A stretch of 64,000 nucleotides of DNA, taken from positions 12,092,638 through 12,156,637 of the forward strand of contig JAZAYU010000006.1 in NCBI GenBank assembly GCA_038501625.1, written 5' to 3'. Shown here piece after piece: positions 24,570-40,929 of this stretch (within the stretch, counting starts at the first letter, position 1; every line of letters starts with the position of its first letter). The position numbers were made by a program, and so were the translations under genes. Source of the DNA: Corbicula japonica. Its lineage: Eukaryota > Mollusca > Bivalvia > Venerida > Cyrenidae. The notes below the pieces were generated by a model that was not told the DNA's origin, did not search any database, and worked only from the letters and a program-made list of their open reading frames with translations.

Positions 24570-26920
24570 GGACTTCATAAAAAAAAAAAACAAGGACAGT
24601 TACAAGTCTTAATCAGTAAATGAATTTCAAATCCACAATTAAAAACCTGGTCTGAAAATGTTGGGCGGGCACTGTGCCTGTCACTGAGTCACAAAAAGGG
24701 AATGTTAGGGAGGCAGATGTAATGAAAATCGTGGCCTTTAACACACCCAATGCAACCCCACCCCCTGGTACAAGCATGATAACAACTCTAAGAGATAAAA
24801 CTTTATCATCATTGAGAAATTTATTACGCAAGAAAGAAGTTTTCTAGCCTATGTATAGTCAACCAGCTAACAAGATTTTCATAAATAGAAAATAAACTCT
24901 TTCAAAAAAATAAAAAATTGGTATAACATAATCTGTAGAAGTCTAAAAAATAACTGGAAAACAACCTATTTCACAGCTTAACTGTTAACTTTATTTACTT
25001 AGTGCACATTTATATTGTTAAAACTGCACAGCTTTTGTACAAGTGTCTATAAATCTGTGATAAAATATACCCAGTATAATTGTAAAACTTAACTCCATGT
25101 CGAATATCTGTGTAACCAAGCTTTAAAATGTCAGTATTAATAAGCTGAGCACACTGTTTAAGCTGGGTCATCACTAGGAAAAACCTCAGATGCAACAAAA
25201 AAGCAATTTTTAAACAATTTAAAACAATTGTTTATGCAACAGAAGGGGTTCAACTGGTTTTACTTTACATCTGATATAAAGAACCATATACAGTTCTAGA
25301 GGAAAAGTATTGAGGGTATTTAATTTATTTATAACATTTGTTTTAAATTGAAAAAGTAGATAAGAATAAATAATGGTGGAAGGTTAAGATTTCCACTTTT
25401 TTTTTCTTCTTCTTTTTTCTCATAATTGTACATCTCTAATTTCAGATTTATAAATATTAAGGTGATCTTAAAAAACAACCATTATAACTTAGAAAAGATA
25501 AGGATAAATAGGCAAAATAGCTACAGCTGGGCAAAATAACTACAGCTGAGTGCATACAATATCTTTATATCAATCAGAGATTTAACCTTAAAATATAAGT
25601 GTATTTACCTTGCCATAATTGTTTTATTAGCTGATTGATGGGCAAGCAACACTGAGAAAAAATATACATAGTTCTGTACTTGCCATTAAATTGGTTAATT
25701 ATTAACCACCCACAACTGCCTAAAAATACCTGATTTATATGTACAAAAAACTCTATTTAGTAAATGAAATAATACAAATATAAATATATCTATATTATCA
25801 ACATTATTTCTGTCCCTTAAAAAACAGTATATCTTTCTTTTGTTGTTTTTTTCTTTTACAAATTGTCATAAACGCTTTACAGTTTACTACACACATACGG
25901 GTTTTATTGAAAGTGCCAACAGGGTAGATCCCGATCAGCACATAATGCTGTATGCCCAGGTTCTACACTGCTTCTTGCTCAGAAATAAACTAATGAATCA
26001 AAAAGTGAACTTTGTAGATCTTGATCTTTTGGCACTGATGTGCTGGCTGATCTGAATCTACACTGTTCACTCATGGATAACAGCCATATCCCAGGGAGTA
26101 TTAAAAAATGTATTCATAAATGAAAGATACATACTTTTAAGCTACTATAAACTTTACATAGTTAAAATTTAATTTTAAAAAATGCAGTAATTTATTAGGA
26201 AGAGAAAAAACAAAAATAATACACTGTGTAGCAATATCAATATTAGCTATAAATACCTATTTCAAAAGCAAGAGAATATGCTCATCTTCAGTCAACTCAC
26301 AGAACGATATATATCTATAAAAAAAAAAACATCTTCAGTCAACTCCACTTGTTGACCTTTTGAAATGTGCAAACTGTTAATATATGTCATAATGTAAACA
26401 TGCACTGCTCTCACACATTTCAAGAGGTGTAAATGCACAAGTTTAAAAATAGCACTGTTTTCCTGTCTCCGAGGATCCTTCACATGGAAGAATCGACGGA
26501 GTTGACTTTGTATCGCTCTTTGTTTGCATGAAAATTTGTTTTGATATGCTTGACTCATGTTTCCAACTGTCAATCAACCACTCTTTACCACTTAAGCCAG
26601 TCTATTTATAAACCAGTCCAGTCTATTTATAAGCCAGTCTGCAATTATGTAATCAAACCTATGACACTGCACTGCATCAAGTGTTAAACTAATACAGAAA
26701 TAAACCATTCTGAAGAACTGTTATAAAACCAGTCTCAAAGCTGTTTTACAGTGTTCTGGAACAATTGTACATTCTTGTCTGGAACACAATCTGGAACATG
26801 ACTAAAGCACAGTTTATATGTCCCTCATGAGCACTTACTCTGTGTCACCATTAATACACTTAGTGCAACAGACTGTTCGGATGAAAGCTGATAGGTTGTG
26901 GACCTGATTGTCAGCTTTAA
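24570..26920. other. EGLN1: AT-rich stretch downstream of EGLN1, probable 3' UTR in part
   Basis: No coding exon was found. Part nearest 26924 should be the EGLN1 3' UTR on the minus strand; its end could not be fixed. Confidence 0.35.
25873..26105 (+). mobile_element. Family-1 MITE, diverged
   Basis: Both halves are recognisable (gtagatcccgatcagc; gctgatctgaatctacactg) but the termini have decayed. Confidence 0.6.
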
Positions 26921-26924
26921 CTGT

Positions 26925-31165
<4,241 letters not shown>

Positions 31166-31199
31166 ATTGTGACAGAACTGCGCCGCGATCGGTGCGGTA

Positions 31200-33000
31200 A
31201 AGGTTAATAATACACTAAGAATTTATTTAGAGATGTTTCACTGTATTCGTTTGGGCTGTATCTGTCTGCCCGAGAAGTGTTCACAACATTAGTAAAAAAG
31301 TAAATTAGTAATATCTCTGGACAAAGACCGTGTGAATACCTACTGGCTAACATTTGCAAAATTGTACCTAAGGTCAACATTTTATGTCAGACCACTGATA
31401 AATTTAAGTCAGAGATTCAAATGTCCACATTCAAAAAAGTAAAAGAAATGAATATAATAATACAGTTGTAGATCAATAAATGACATTGTGTATCTATATT
31501 TATAGTGTTGTTTAGGAGGTTTACGTTTTTAATCCATCAACTAGGCCTATCGACTGCATATTTCTACATGAATGCGCAAACATGTTAAAAACCTCTTAAA
31601 GTCGGAAAAATGACGTCCAAACGCCTATCTGTTCAATAAACGCGTGCAATCTCAAATGATAGGCTACTTGTTTCAATTACTTTTATTATAAACGATACAA
31701 ACATGAACTCACGAATACACAGCGTCAACTGGTACGCGTATTCAAAGATTAAATATTTTGTAAAACAAATAGACCTATCTCAAATATCGATTAGTTGTTT
31801 TAGATCATGGCGTTGTTTTAAAGAAAACTTGAGAGAAGATGACCACTCAATGCATTTTTTCCACCAAAATCGTGTGCAATACTGGCACCTTAATCGCATT
31901 ATATAGGCCTATTTATAGAGATAAGGGCGCTTTGTGTGATTTGTGGCTCTTTTTTTGTACTCGTATAGGCCTACCACACAGATATATAATCCGATGTGTA
32001 CAGCCGATGAGACAAACCCATAAAAAGTCTATTTTAGAAACATCACAGTTGTATAAATAACCTATGATCAAATTGATGTTCTTATTTCTTCTGAGAACCA
32101 TACCTACAAAGAATGTTTGCGAAATATCAGAATTTCCGAGTTAAAAAAAAAACAAAAAAAAAAAAAGCCTGAACCAAATGAACTAAAGTTCTGGGATAAA
32201 TATAAAAAACTGGAGTCTTTTTGCATTTTTTTCTGTATTTCAATAATTTCATATTCGACTTGAAATCCCAAGAAGTGAGATTCAGCTAACGTTACGGAAT
32301 GCGAAAAACCGGGGCTCGAATCAGTCGATGCCTATTTCATTTGCTTTCACTTACAACTCATTAAACCCTGTCCCTTTTGAGACGAATGTTAAATGCATCC
32401 AGCGGCACACAATACTATTAGGTAAATTAACGTGTTTCACGTGCATCATGCGATGTATGCTTAATCACATGTTTTACTGTGAATAATTTCAATAAAATCG
32501 TTTTTTATTCTCAAGCTAAAAATTGTTAAATCAAGCAATTACGATGTAGAGAAGGAGTGTCTCAAGGTTTTTACATGACCTATTTTTCAATTCACATTTA
32601 GAACGGTAGAATGAAAATCTCGATATTCTACGCATATAGTTGAACTCAACGTACTGTGCAGTTATATATAGGAATATGTTCTGGGAATGTATTGATGCTT
32701 GTATTGACCGTTAAGCAATCATTTTAAACCAGTATGCCCTCATCAGTAACAATTGCAACCAAACATATCGAAGACATAGCTCACACTTTCTATTGAAATT
32801 TCTTTTTTTTTAATTTAATTACATACATGTGCTTGTGAGTGCGTGCGTGTGTTTGTATGTGTTTTTATCAAATAAAATTGGTGAAATGTACATTTGTTGA
32901 TATGTACCTGCGTATAAACCTATATAAAATCAACAGATTATTGAAATCGAGAACAAATCGTGAAATGAATAAAAAGACGATTTACATAACCGATTACTCC
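31200..33000. other. Upstream region of EGLN1
   Basis: About 100 bases next to the start are CpG-richer (gcgccgcgatcggtgcgg), compatible with a promoter. Beyond this the stretch is AT-rich with no recognised gene. Confidence 0.35.
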
Positions 33001-33008
33001 GTAGTATA

Positions 33009-33172
33009 TAGCTGTTATTCATGGGCGAACAGTGTAGATCCAGATCAGCCGGCAGATAAAGATCTACACTGTTCGCTTTTTGATTAATTATGTTATTTTT
33101 TACCAATAAGCGAACAGTGCAAATACTGATCATAAGGCACGTGCGATAAAAGGCGTATACATGGATTGAAGG
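33009..33172 (+). mobile_element. Family-1 MITE, deleted
   Basis: Halves gcgaacagtgtagatccag and aagcgaacagtgcaaatac remain; the right terminus is altered. Confidence 0.6.
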
Positions 33173-33520
33173 GATACTCCAGTTCGCAGAAAATCATAGT
33201 TGTTCGGACGAAAGTCGTTATTTGAAATTTACATCTTCAGACGTGCAAAAGTTTGAGATTCTTGAAGAAGACACATATTTTTTTATAGAAAAGTTAAGGC
33301 CAATAACCGCGGATTTTACTGCGCGCGAATGTATCTATTTTTTATGTGACTAACAGTCGTCTAGTGAACAGCACGTAGAAAAAGCTCGGCTGTAAGCGAA
33401 CACGTACGCCACAAACAACACATGTCTGATAAGATAGTTCAACAATACAATCAATAATACGTACAGAGTTTTCGCAAAATTTATGAAAATTGCTGCCACC
33501 GTGCTAGTTAGGATAACATT

Positions 33521-33638
33521 CCCCAATGATTATAATCCTGAGAATGGAAACCAGTCTCAGATCTCAAGGATCTGATTGACTAAAATGGCGACTGAGATTT
33601 GAGACTGGTTTAAATCTCAGTTTTATAATCTTCTGCAA
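33521..33638 (+). mobile_element. Family-2 MITE, partly deleted
   Basis: tataatcctgagaatgg ... ctcagttttataatc arms around aaaatggcgact. Confidence 0.6.
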
Positions 33639-33660
33639 ATGACTCGAGAATATACAATTA

Positions 33661-33804
33661 GGGTTACAAATCTGAGCAAGGAAACCAGTCTCAAATCTCA
33701 GGATTACCATTGGCCAGTTTGGAAACTGTACTTAAATTCGAACAATAAAATTGCCGAGTTCTTAGACCAGTGTCCATTCTCAGTTTTGTAACCTTGGGAC
33801 CAAT
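33661..33804 (+). mobile_element. Family-2 MITE, core replaced
   Basis: Outer arms (gggttacaaatctgagcaagg ... tctcagttttgtaaccttggg) are intact but the core is unrelated. Confidence 0.55.
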
Positions 33805-33853
33805 GATCTCTGCAATATGATTAGTTGAATCTGGGAGGTGTTTCTGCACTTAC

Positions 33854-35331
33854 CAATGGAAAGTTTGAGACGAGGCGTGTCTCCAACGACGATGGGCCTC
33901 CAATATAAGTTGTAGAGTCTTGAACCATTCAACGAAATTCAGATCTCTTCGAGTTAAATCGTCTATACGACTGACGCATTATTCATTCTAACGATTTGGT
34001 CAACATTTCAACAGTGCACGTATAGCTATTTAATTCAATATATCCAATTTATTAGTGCTTTCTCCCGATGTTTTTTTAACAGTTAATTCGATCACGTAAG
34101 CTCTAAACTAATCTATCTCATAAAACAATTATATAAGAGATAACCTTGTTTGCATTGAATGATCGTAAATTATGGATGTGCTTGACACAACACGTTCTAC
34201 AATTTGTTACCATAGTGAAATCTTTTTTTCTTCCTCTCGGTTATATTTTATGCTCAACAAAAAAGAAACCTAACACGTCTTGTTTAATCAGTTTTCCCAG
34301 AATCTCATTTACGAGCTGCTAATTGTAACTGGAAATGGTAACTGGAAATGAAAATTAAATGTTTTGAACTGTTTTGTATCTTCATCTTTCAGATGCACAA
34401 AACCACAGGGAACCGGCACAGAAAAGTCTTTTATTATAACATAGATTCAAAGAACTAGCAAAAACGTTATGTGCCGATTCCCTGTGCACAAAACACAAAA
34501 AGCCCCCTTTTTACTGGAGTGTGCAACACTATGGATTTTGTATAAGTATCTTTCTATAAATGAACGTTATAAATTGTCAGAATTCTTTTTCGCTGAGTAT
34601 ATTTATGTTAATTGCACTGGCTATGACCACCCCTTACAAAACACCGTTGTTTTCTTGTACAAAAAATGTGGAAACTTTAAAAAAAAATATACTTCTCAAA
34701 ATTTTCATTCGGATTTTAATGGAAGTTTGCGAGATTGTTTCTTTAGCGATGCCCTTTGAAAAGTGTTCAAAGAATTATGTCTGGTCAATTACCCTGGTTT
34801 ATTTAGCAACCGATAAATTTACATAAATATATAGGGGAATATTCAAAATCTTCTTTGAAGCCATAGGTCGAGTTTCAGTGATAGTTGAGAGGAATGTTTC
34901 ATGGTTGGTGTTCTTTCAATTTTTTTTCAAAGAATGGAATTCCACCAGGAACTATGTTTGCCGTGGTTACGACTTGTGTTTAAATTAAGAAATCTTTAAA
35001 ACTATAAGTGAGATTTCTATAAAAATTGCTTGGATTTTCCTAGAGTGTATCTCACTTATACTTGATTAAAGATTTCGTTCCTCGTATATTTATCATGGTA
35101 TAAACTGTAAAAGAAACTTCAGTTGGTGAAAAATGGAAAGTCGGAGGAATGAGACGTAAATGTTGAAATCAAGAACGCAGTTGCAAACAAAATAGCGCGG
35201 AAACGAATATTGCTCTACATGCACAATACATAAATTATCAAGGACCATTACCCTGTGTTGAAGGATCTGACTAGAACAAGACGACAATTTGCGCATCTCC
35301 TCTTGGTATTGATGGTTTCATCGGAATCCAT
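33854..35331 (-). CDS. Two candidate exons of an unrecognised gene (partial)
   Basis: Exon 1 candidate is 35331-35252: an ATG, 26 codons and two bases before GTAATG. It includes KRRCANCRLVLVRSFNTG with a C-x2-C pair. Exon 2 candidate is 33970-33854: CAG acceptor, one base completing the codon, 38 codons (RIDDLTRRDLNFVEWFKTL...), then a near-consensus donor GTAAGTGC. The phases fit (2 then 1). No third exon was found before EGLN1, and the exon 2 pyrimidine tract is poor. I recognise no family. It may be a gene start, a decayed gene or a transposon gag-like relic. Confidence 0.3.
34405..34485. repeat. Hairpin acagggaaccggcaca / tgtgccgattccctgt
   Basis: A 16-base stem with one mismatch and a loop of about 50 bases. 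No transcript role can be read from the sequence. Confidence 0.4.
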
Positions 35332-35529
35332 CTAGTACCAGTAGTTGCATAGAAATAGCAAAAAAAAATCGAAAAAAAATTCTATGTAGTATAATTGAAT
35401 ATCAATTATATACATAGAAATATATATTTTTGTTTAGAATACGATTTTGACGGTGTATTTTCGCATATTTTGATAGAATGGAATAATATTAGTGACTTGA
35501 CACCATTTTTACAAAAAGGGCGTATTAGT

Positions 35530-35637
35530 AAGGGTTGGCAGGGGGTGGGGCGGCTGGTCAAGCGCCAGTGCATTGAGCCTTTCGCAGAGATGTCAAGTGA
35601 GTGTAAGGAACGAACGACAACTCTGCGAAGGAGATTG
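35530..35637 (+). repeat. Dispersed-core element copy
   Basis: gctggtcaagcgccagtg is followed by gtgagtgtaaggaacg and actctgcgaaggag. It joins two motifs that are separated at 634 and 1083 near the left edge. Confidence 0.55.
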
Positions 35638-36312
35638 GGTGTTTCTCTGAAAATACTGCTACCATGCTAAAATATGGTAGATATCTCATATGTTGATGTT
35701 CTTTTATTTAAGTAAAAAAATCTTTCTTTTTAAATTCAAATATTTATTGTGTTACTTAATTTTGAAGTTTATTGTCATAATCAGTTTGATACTTAGTTGC
35801 ATAATTGACATCAATAATTCTTTGTAAGCGGTTTGACAATTTTATTACCGATAAGATGTAGATATCCCTTATAGTTGTCATGGAAATGATTGCTCGAGGC
35901 AGATAAATTATCAGAAGTTTAGGGATTTTATAACTACACCAGGACATTCTAAATTTGACTCTACACTAAGAAATATCTAAATTTTAAACAAAAGCGAAGG
36001 ATAACCGCTCACAAATAAGGATTACCTTAACTGCATTTTATAAATAGTGTTTTATATTTGACATTAATTTGCAAGTGAAAATCTTGCACAGGATTACCTG
36101 AAACAAATATTGTGAACAGTAATTTATTGTTATTTGACGCTAACCAAATCTAATTGAAACAAAGAAATAAACAAAGGAACTTTACACGTGTTCTTTACTT
36201 CGACGGAAACCCGACGAATTTAACCCTGTTATAATACCGGTCATTACAAAATCGTCTGGCAGTAAGCGTCACGCTGTTTAATAACAAACGTGTTGAACGC
36301 AGTGACATTTTT

Positions 36313-39300
36313 GGGCCCAGTTGCCTAGGATATGGAGACTGGTCAACGGACTCTTGGGTTACGTAACAAAGGATCTCGGAACTTGATCAAACAAATCATA
36401 GGCCATGTAATCAAGTCAAAGAACTAACGCAGTTGCTCAGGATACAGAGACTGGTCGACAGAATCTTAGGCCCAGTTGCTGTGGATATGGATACTGGTCA
36501 ACAGAATCTTAGGCCATATTGCTCGGGAGATGGAGACAGGTCAACAGAATCTTGTGCCCAGTTGCTCAGGATATAAAGACTGGTCAACAGAATCTTGTGC
36601 CCAGATGCTTAGGATACGGAGACTGATTTACTAAATCATAGGTCCAGTCGCCCGGGATATGGAGACAGGTCAACAGAATCTTAGGCCAAGTTGCTGGATA
36701 TACGGAGACTGGTCAACAGAACCTAAGGCCCCAGTTACTCAGGATATGGGGATTGGTCAACAGAATCTTAGGCCGAGTTACTCAGGATATGGAGACTGGT
36801 CAACAGAATCTTCGGCCGAGTTGCTCAGGATATGAAGACTGGTCAACAGAATCTTAGGCCAAGTTGCTGGATATATGGAGACTGGTCAACAGAACCTTAG
36901 GCCCAGTTATTCAGGATATGGGGACTGGTCAACAGAATCTTAGGCCGAGTAACTCAGGATATGGAGACTGGTCAACAGAATCTTCGGCCGAGTTGCCCAG
37001 GATATGAAGACTGGTCAACAGAATCTTAGGCCAAGTTGCTGGATATATGGAGACTGGTCAACAGAACCTTAGGCCCAGTTACTCAGGATATGGGGACTGG
37101 TCAACAGAATCTTAGGCCGAGTTGCTCAGGATATGAAGACTGGTCAACAGAGTTTTTGGCCAGTTACTCGAGATATGGAGACTGGTCAACAGAATCTTTG
37201 GCCAATTTGCTTAGGCTATGGATACTGGTCAACAGAATCTTAGGCCCAGATTCTTAGGATACGAAGACTGATTTACTAAATCCTAGGACCCTCGGGATAT
37301 GGAAACTGGTCAACAGAATCTTAGGCCAAGTTGCTCAGGATACGGAGACTGGTCAACAAAATATAAGGCACAGGATACGGAGACAGGACAACAGAAACGG
37401 GCACAGTTGCTCGGGATATGGAAACTGTTAAACAGAATCTGTAAGGCACAGTTGCACAGTCAACAAAATCTTGTGCCCAGAATACGGATACTGGTCAACA
37501 AAATCTTGAGAGACCAGTTGCTCAATATACGGAGACTGGTCAACATAATCGTGTGCCCAGTTGCTGAGAATATGGAGTCTGGTAAACAGAATGTATTAGG
37601 CCCAGCTGCTCAGAATCCGGAGACTGGTCAACAATATCTTGGTTTCAGCTGTTCAGGATATGGAGACTTGTCAACAGATTCTTAGGCAAAGTTGCTCAGG
37701 ATACAAAGACTGGTCAACATAATCATAGGCCCTGGTGTTCAGGATATGAAGACTGGTAAACAGAATCTTCTGCCCAGTTCCTGAAGATATAAAGACTGGT
37801 CAACAGAATCATAGGCCAAGTTGTTCAGGATATGGAGACTGGTAAACAGAACCTTAGGCCATATTGCTCGGGATATAGAGACTGGTCAACAGAATCATAG
37901 GCCAAGTTGTGCAGGATATGGATCCTGGTCAACAGAATCATAGGCCCAGTTGCTCAGGATACGGAGACTGGTCAACAGAATCATAGGCCAAGTTGCTCAG
38001 GATATGAAGACTGGTCAACAGAATCATAGGCCCAGTTGCTCAGGATACGGAGACTGGTCAACAGAATCATAGGCCGTTGCTCAGGATATGAAGATTTGTC
38101 AAAAGAATCATAGGCAAAGTTGCTCATGATACAGAGACTGGTCAACATAATCATGGGCCTAGTTGCTTATGATATCGATTCTGGTCAACAGAATATTGTG
38201 CCAATTTGCTCAGGATATGGTGACTTGTTTACATAATCCTGTGCCCAGTTGCTCAGGAAATGGATTCTGGTCAACAGAATCTTGTGCCCAGTTGCTCAGG
38301 ATATGGATGCTGGTCTACAGAATCTTGTGCCCAGTTGCTCAGGATATGGATACTGGTCAACAAAATATTGTGCCCAGTTTCTCAGGATATGGATACTGGT
38401 CAAAAGAATCTTGTGCCCATTTGCTCAGGAAATGGATACTGGTCAAAAGAATCTTGTGCCCAGTTGCTCAGGATATGGATACTGGTCAACAGAATCTTGT
38501 GCCCAGTTGCTCAGGATATGGATACTGGTCAACAGAATCTTGTGCCCAGTTGCTCAGGATATTGAAAATGGTCAACAGAATCTTGTGCCCAGTTGCTCAG
38601 GATATGGAGACTGGTCAACAGAATCTTGTGCCCAGTTGCTCAGGATATGGATTCTGGTCAACAGAATCTTGTGCCCAGTTGCTCAGGATATGGAGACTGG
38701 TCAACAGAATCTTGTGCCCAGTTGCTCAGGATATGGATACTGGTCAACAGAATCGTGTGCCCAGTTGCTCAGGATATGGAGACTGGTAAACAGAATCGTG
38801 TGCCCAGTTGCTCATTATACGGATACTGGTCAACAGAATCTTGTGCCCAGTTGCTCAGGATATGGAGACTGGTAAACAGAATCGTGTGCCCAGTTGCTCA
38901 GGATATGGATGCTGGTCTACAGAATCTTGTGCCCATTTGCTCAGGATATGGATACTGGTAAACAGAATCTTGTGCCCATTTGCTCATGATATGGAGACTT
39001 GTTTACATAATCCTGTGCCCAGTTGCTCAGGATATGGATACTGGTCAACAGAATCTTGTGCCCAGTTGCTCAGGATATGGAGACTGGTAAACAGAATCTT
39101 GTGCCCAGTTGCTCAGGATATGGAGACTGGTCAACAGAATCTTGTACCCAGTTGCTCAGGATATGGAGACTGGTAAATAGAATCTTGTGCCCAGTTCCTC
39201 AGGATATGGATACTGATCAACAGAATCTTGTGCCCAGTTGCTCAGGATATGGATACTGGTCAAAAGAATCTTGTGCCCAGTTGCACAGGATATGGAGACT

Positions 39301-40295
39301 AGTAAACAGAATCTTGTGCCCAGTTGCTCAGGACATGGATTCTGGTCAACAGAATCTTGTGCCCAGTTGCTCAGGATATGGAGACTGGTCAACAGAATCT
39401 TGTGCCCAGTTGCTCAGGATATGGAGACTGGTAAACAGAATCTTGTGCCCAGTTGCTCAGGATATGGATTCTGGTCAACCGAATCTTGTGCCCAGTTGCT
39501 CAGGATATGGAGACTGGTAAACAGAATCTTGTGCCCAGTTGCTCAGGACATGGATTCTGGTCAACAGAATCTTGTGCCCAGTTGCTCAGGATATGGAGAC
39601 TGGTCAACATTAATCTTGTTGTCAGTTGCTCAGGATATGGATACTGGTAAACAGAATCTTGTGCCCAGTTGCTCAGGATATGGAGACTGGTAAACAGAAT
39701 CTTGTGCCAAGTTGCTCAGGATATGGAGACTGGTCAACAGAGTCTTGTGCCCAGTTGTTCAGGATATGGAGACTGGTCAACAGAATCCTGTGCCCATTTG
39801 CTCAGGATATGGATACTGGTAAACAGAATCTTGTGCCCAGTTGCTCAGGATATTGATTCTGGTCAACGGAATCTTGTGCCCAGTTGCTCAGGATATGGAG
39901 ACTGGTAAACAGAATCTTGTGCCCAGTTGCTCAGGATATGGATACTGGTCAACAGAATCATAGGCCCAGTTGCTCAGGATATGGATACTGGTAAACAGAA
40001 TCTTGTGCCCAGTTGCTCAGGATATGGAGACTGGGCAACAGAATCCTGTGCCCAGTTGCTCAGGATATGGAGACTGGTAAACACAATCTTGTGCCCAGTT
40101 CTTCAGGATATTGATACTGGTCAACAGAATCTTGTGCCCAGTTGCTCAGGATATGCAGACTGGTCATCAGAATCTGTGGGCCCAGTTGCTTGGGTTATGA
40201 TGACGATATACAGAAACGTTGCAACCTTGGACCCAGTTTCTTAGATATGACGACTGGTAAACATAATATTTGGCCCAGTTGCTGAGGATATAGAG
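36313..40295 (+). repeat. 43-bp satellite array, about 92 units
   Basis: The unit contains ggatatggagactggtcaac, agaatcttgtgccc and agttgctca, total 43 bases. The right part (about 38.2-40.15 kb) is homogeneous; the left part is diverged, with ttaggcc or cataggcc variants. Higher-order periods of 172, 774 and 602 bases (4, 18 and 14 units) are visible. The consensus lacks stops on the plus strand, so long spurious ORFs arise. Confidence 0.95.
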
Positions 40296-40296
40296 A

Positions 40297-40624
40297 GGTG
40301 AAATATGCATATCAGGAATTGTCACATTCAGAAAAACAGCCTCCCCAAACAGTCAAGAAGAAGAGAGAGGGAGAGAGCATGGTTAATAAAATGATCATTT
40401 TCAAAAGACACCACAATCAATTAACAAAAATAAGAACCCAAGGGGTTACTGCCTTGAAAAGGTCAGTGGCAAATCAAATTGCCACTGGGGGTATAAACCA
40501 GGTTCTAGGGTGCACCAACAGGTTCTCCTATCACAAAACAAGTAAAAATGTCTTGGTGAAATAAATCCAACCCACCCATCGGCTCAACAATGTTGCATGC
40601 AAAAGCACACAAACATATGAACAT
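40297..40624 (+). repeat. Family-3 repeat inserted in the satellite
   Basis: Interrupts a 43-bp unit: the displacement between unit positions is about 334 bases. Flanks atagaga and ataagaga suggest an imperfect target duplication of 7-8 bases. Confidence 0.8.
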
Positions 40625-40712
40625 AAGAGACTGGTCAACAGAATCTTGTACCCAGTTGCACAGGAAATGGAGACTGGTCAACAGAATCTCAGGTTCAATT
40701 GCTGAGGAAATA
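40625..40712 (+). repeat. Continuation of the 43-bp satellite, two units
   Basis: gagactggtcaacagaatct appears twice more beyond the insertion, then the array ends. Confidence 0.85.
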
Positions 40713-40929
40713 GTTCTGACTCTATGATATAGTATTAAGTAATATTTTTAACAACTAGTATGGAACCATTTAAGGGCCATCTACATTGGTCATGGAACTA
40801 TCATCAAAAAGAGACCGTCGAAGACGGGTGATGGTCTCCGAATGGGTACTTTGTCACAAAAACAGTTAGTTGTATAACTATTAAGGTGAATTTTGAAAAT
40901 AGTGTGGTGCTATGAAATCAGATAATTTT

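Noticed and set aside
26292..26573. 93-codon minus-strand ORF
   Set aside because: It lies beyond the EGLN1 stop, has no family signature and is best explained as 3' UTR.
38163..39908. Several ORFs of 76-208 codons in the 38-40 kb region
   Set aside because: They are frame-cycling readings of the 43-bp satellite, overlap in all three frames and have no splice or start context.
36313..40295. CRISPR array
   Set aside because: Units are contiguous 43-bp tandem repeats without unique spacers, in eukaryotic DNA.
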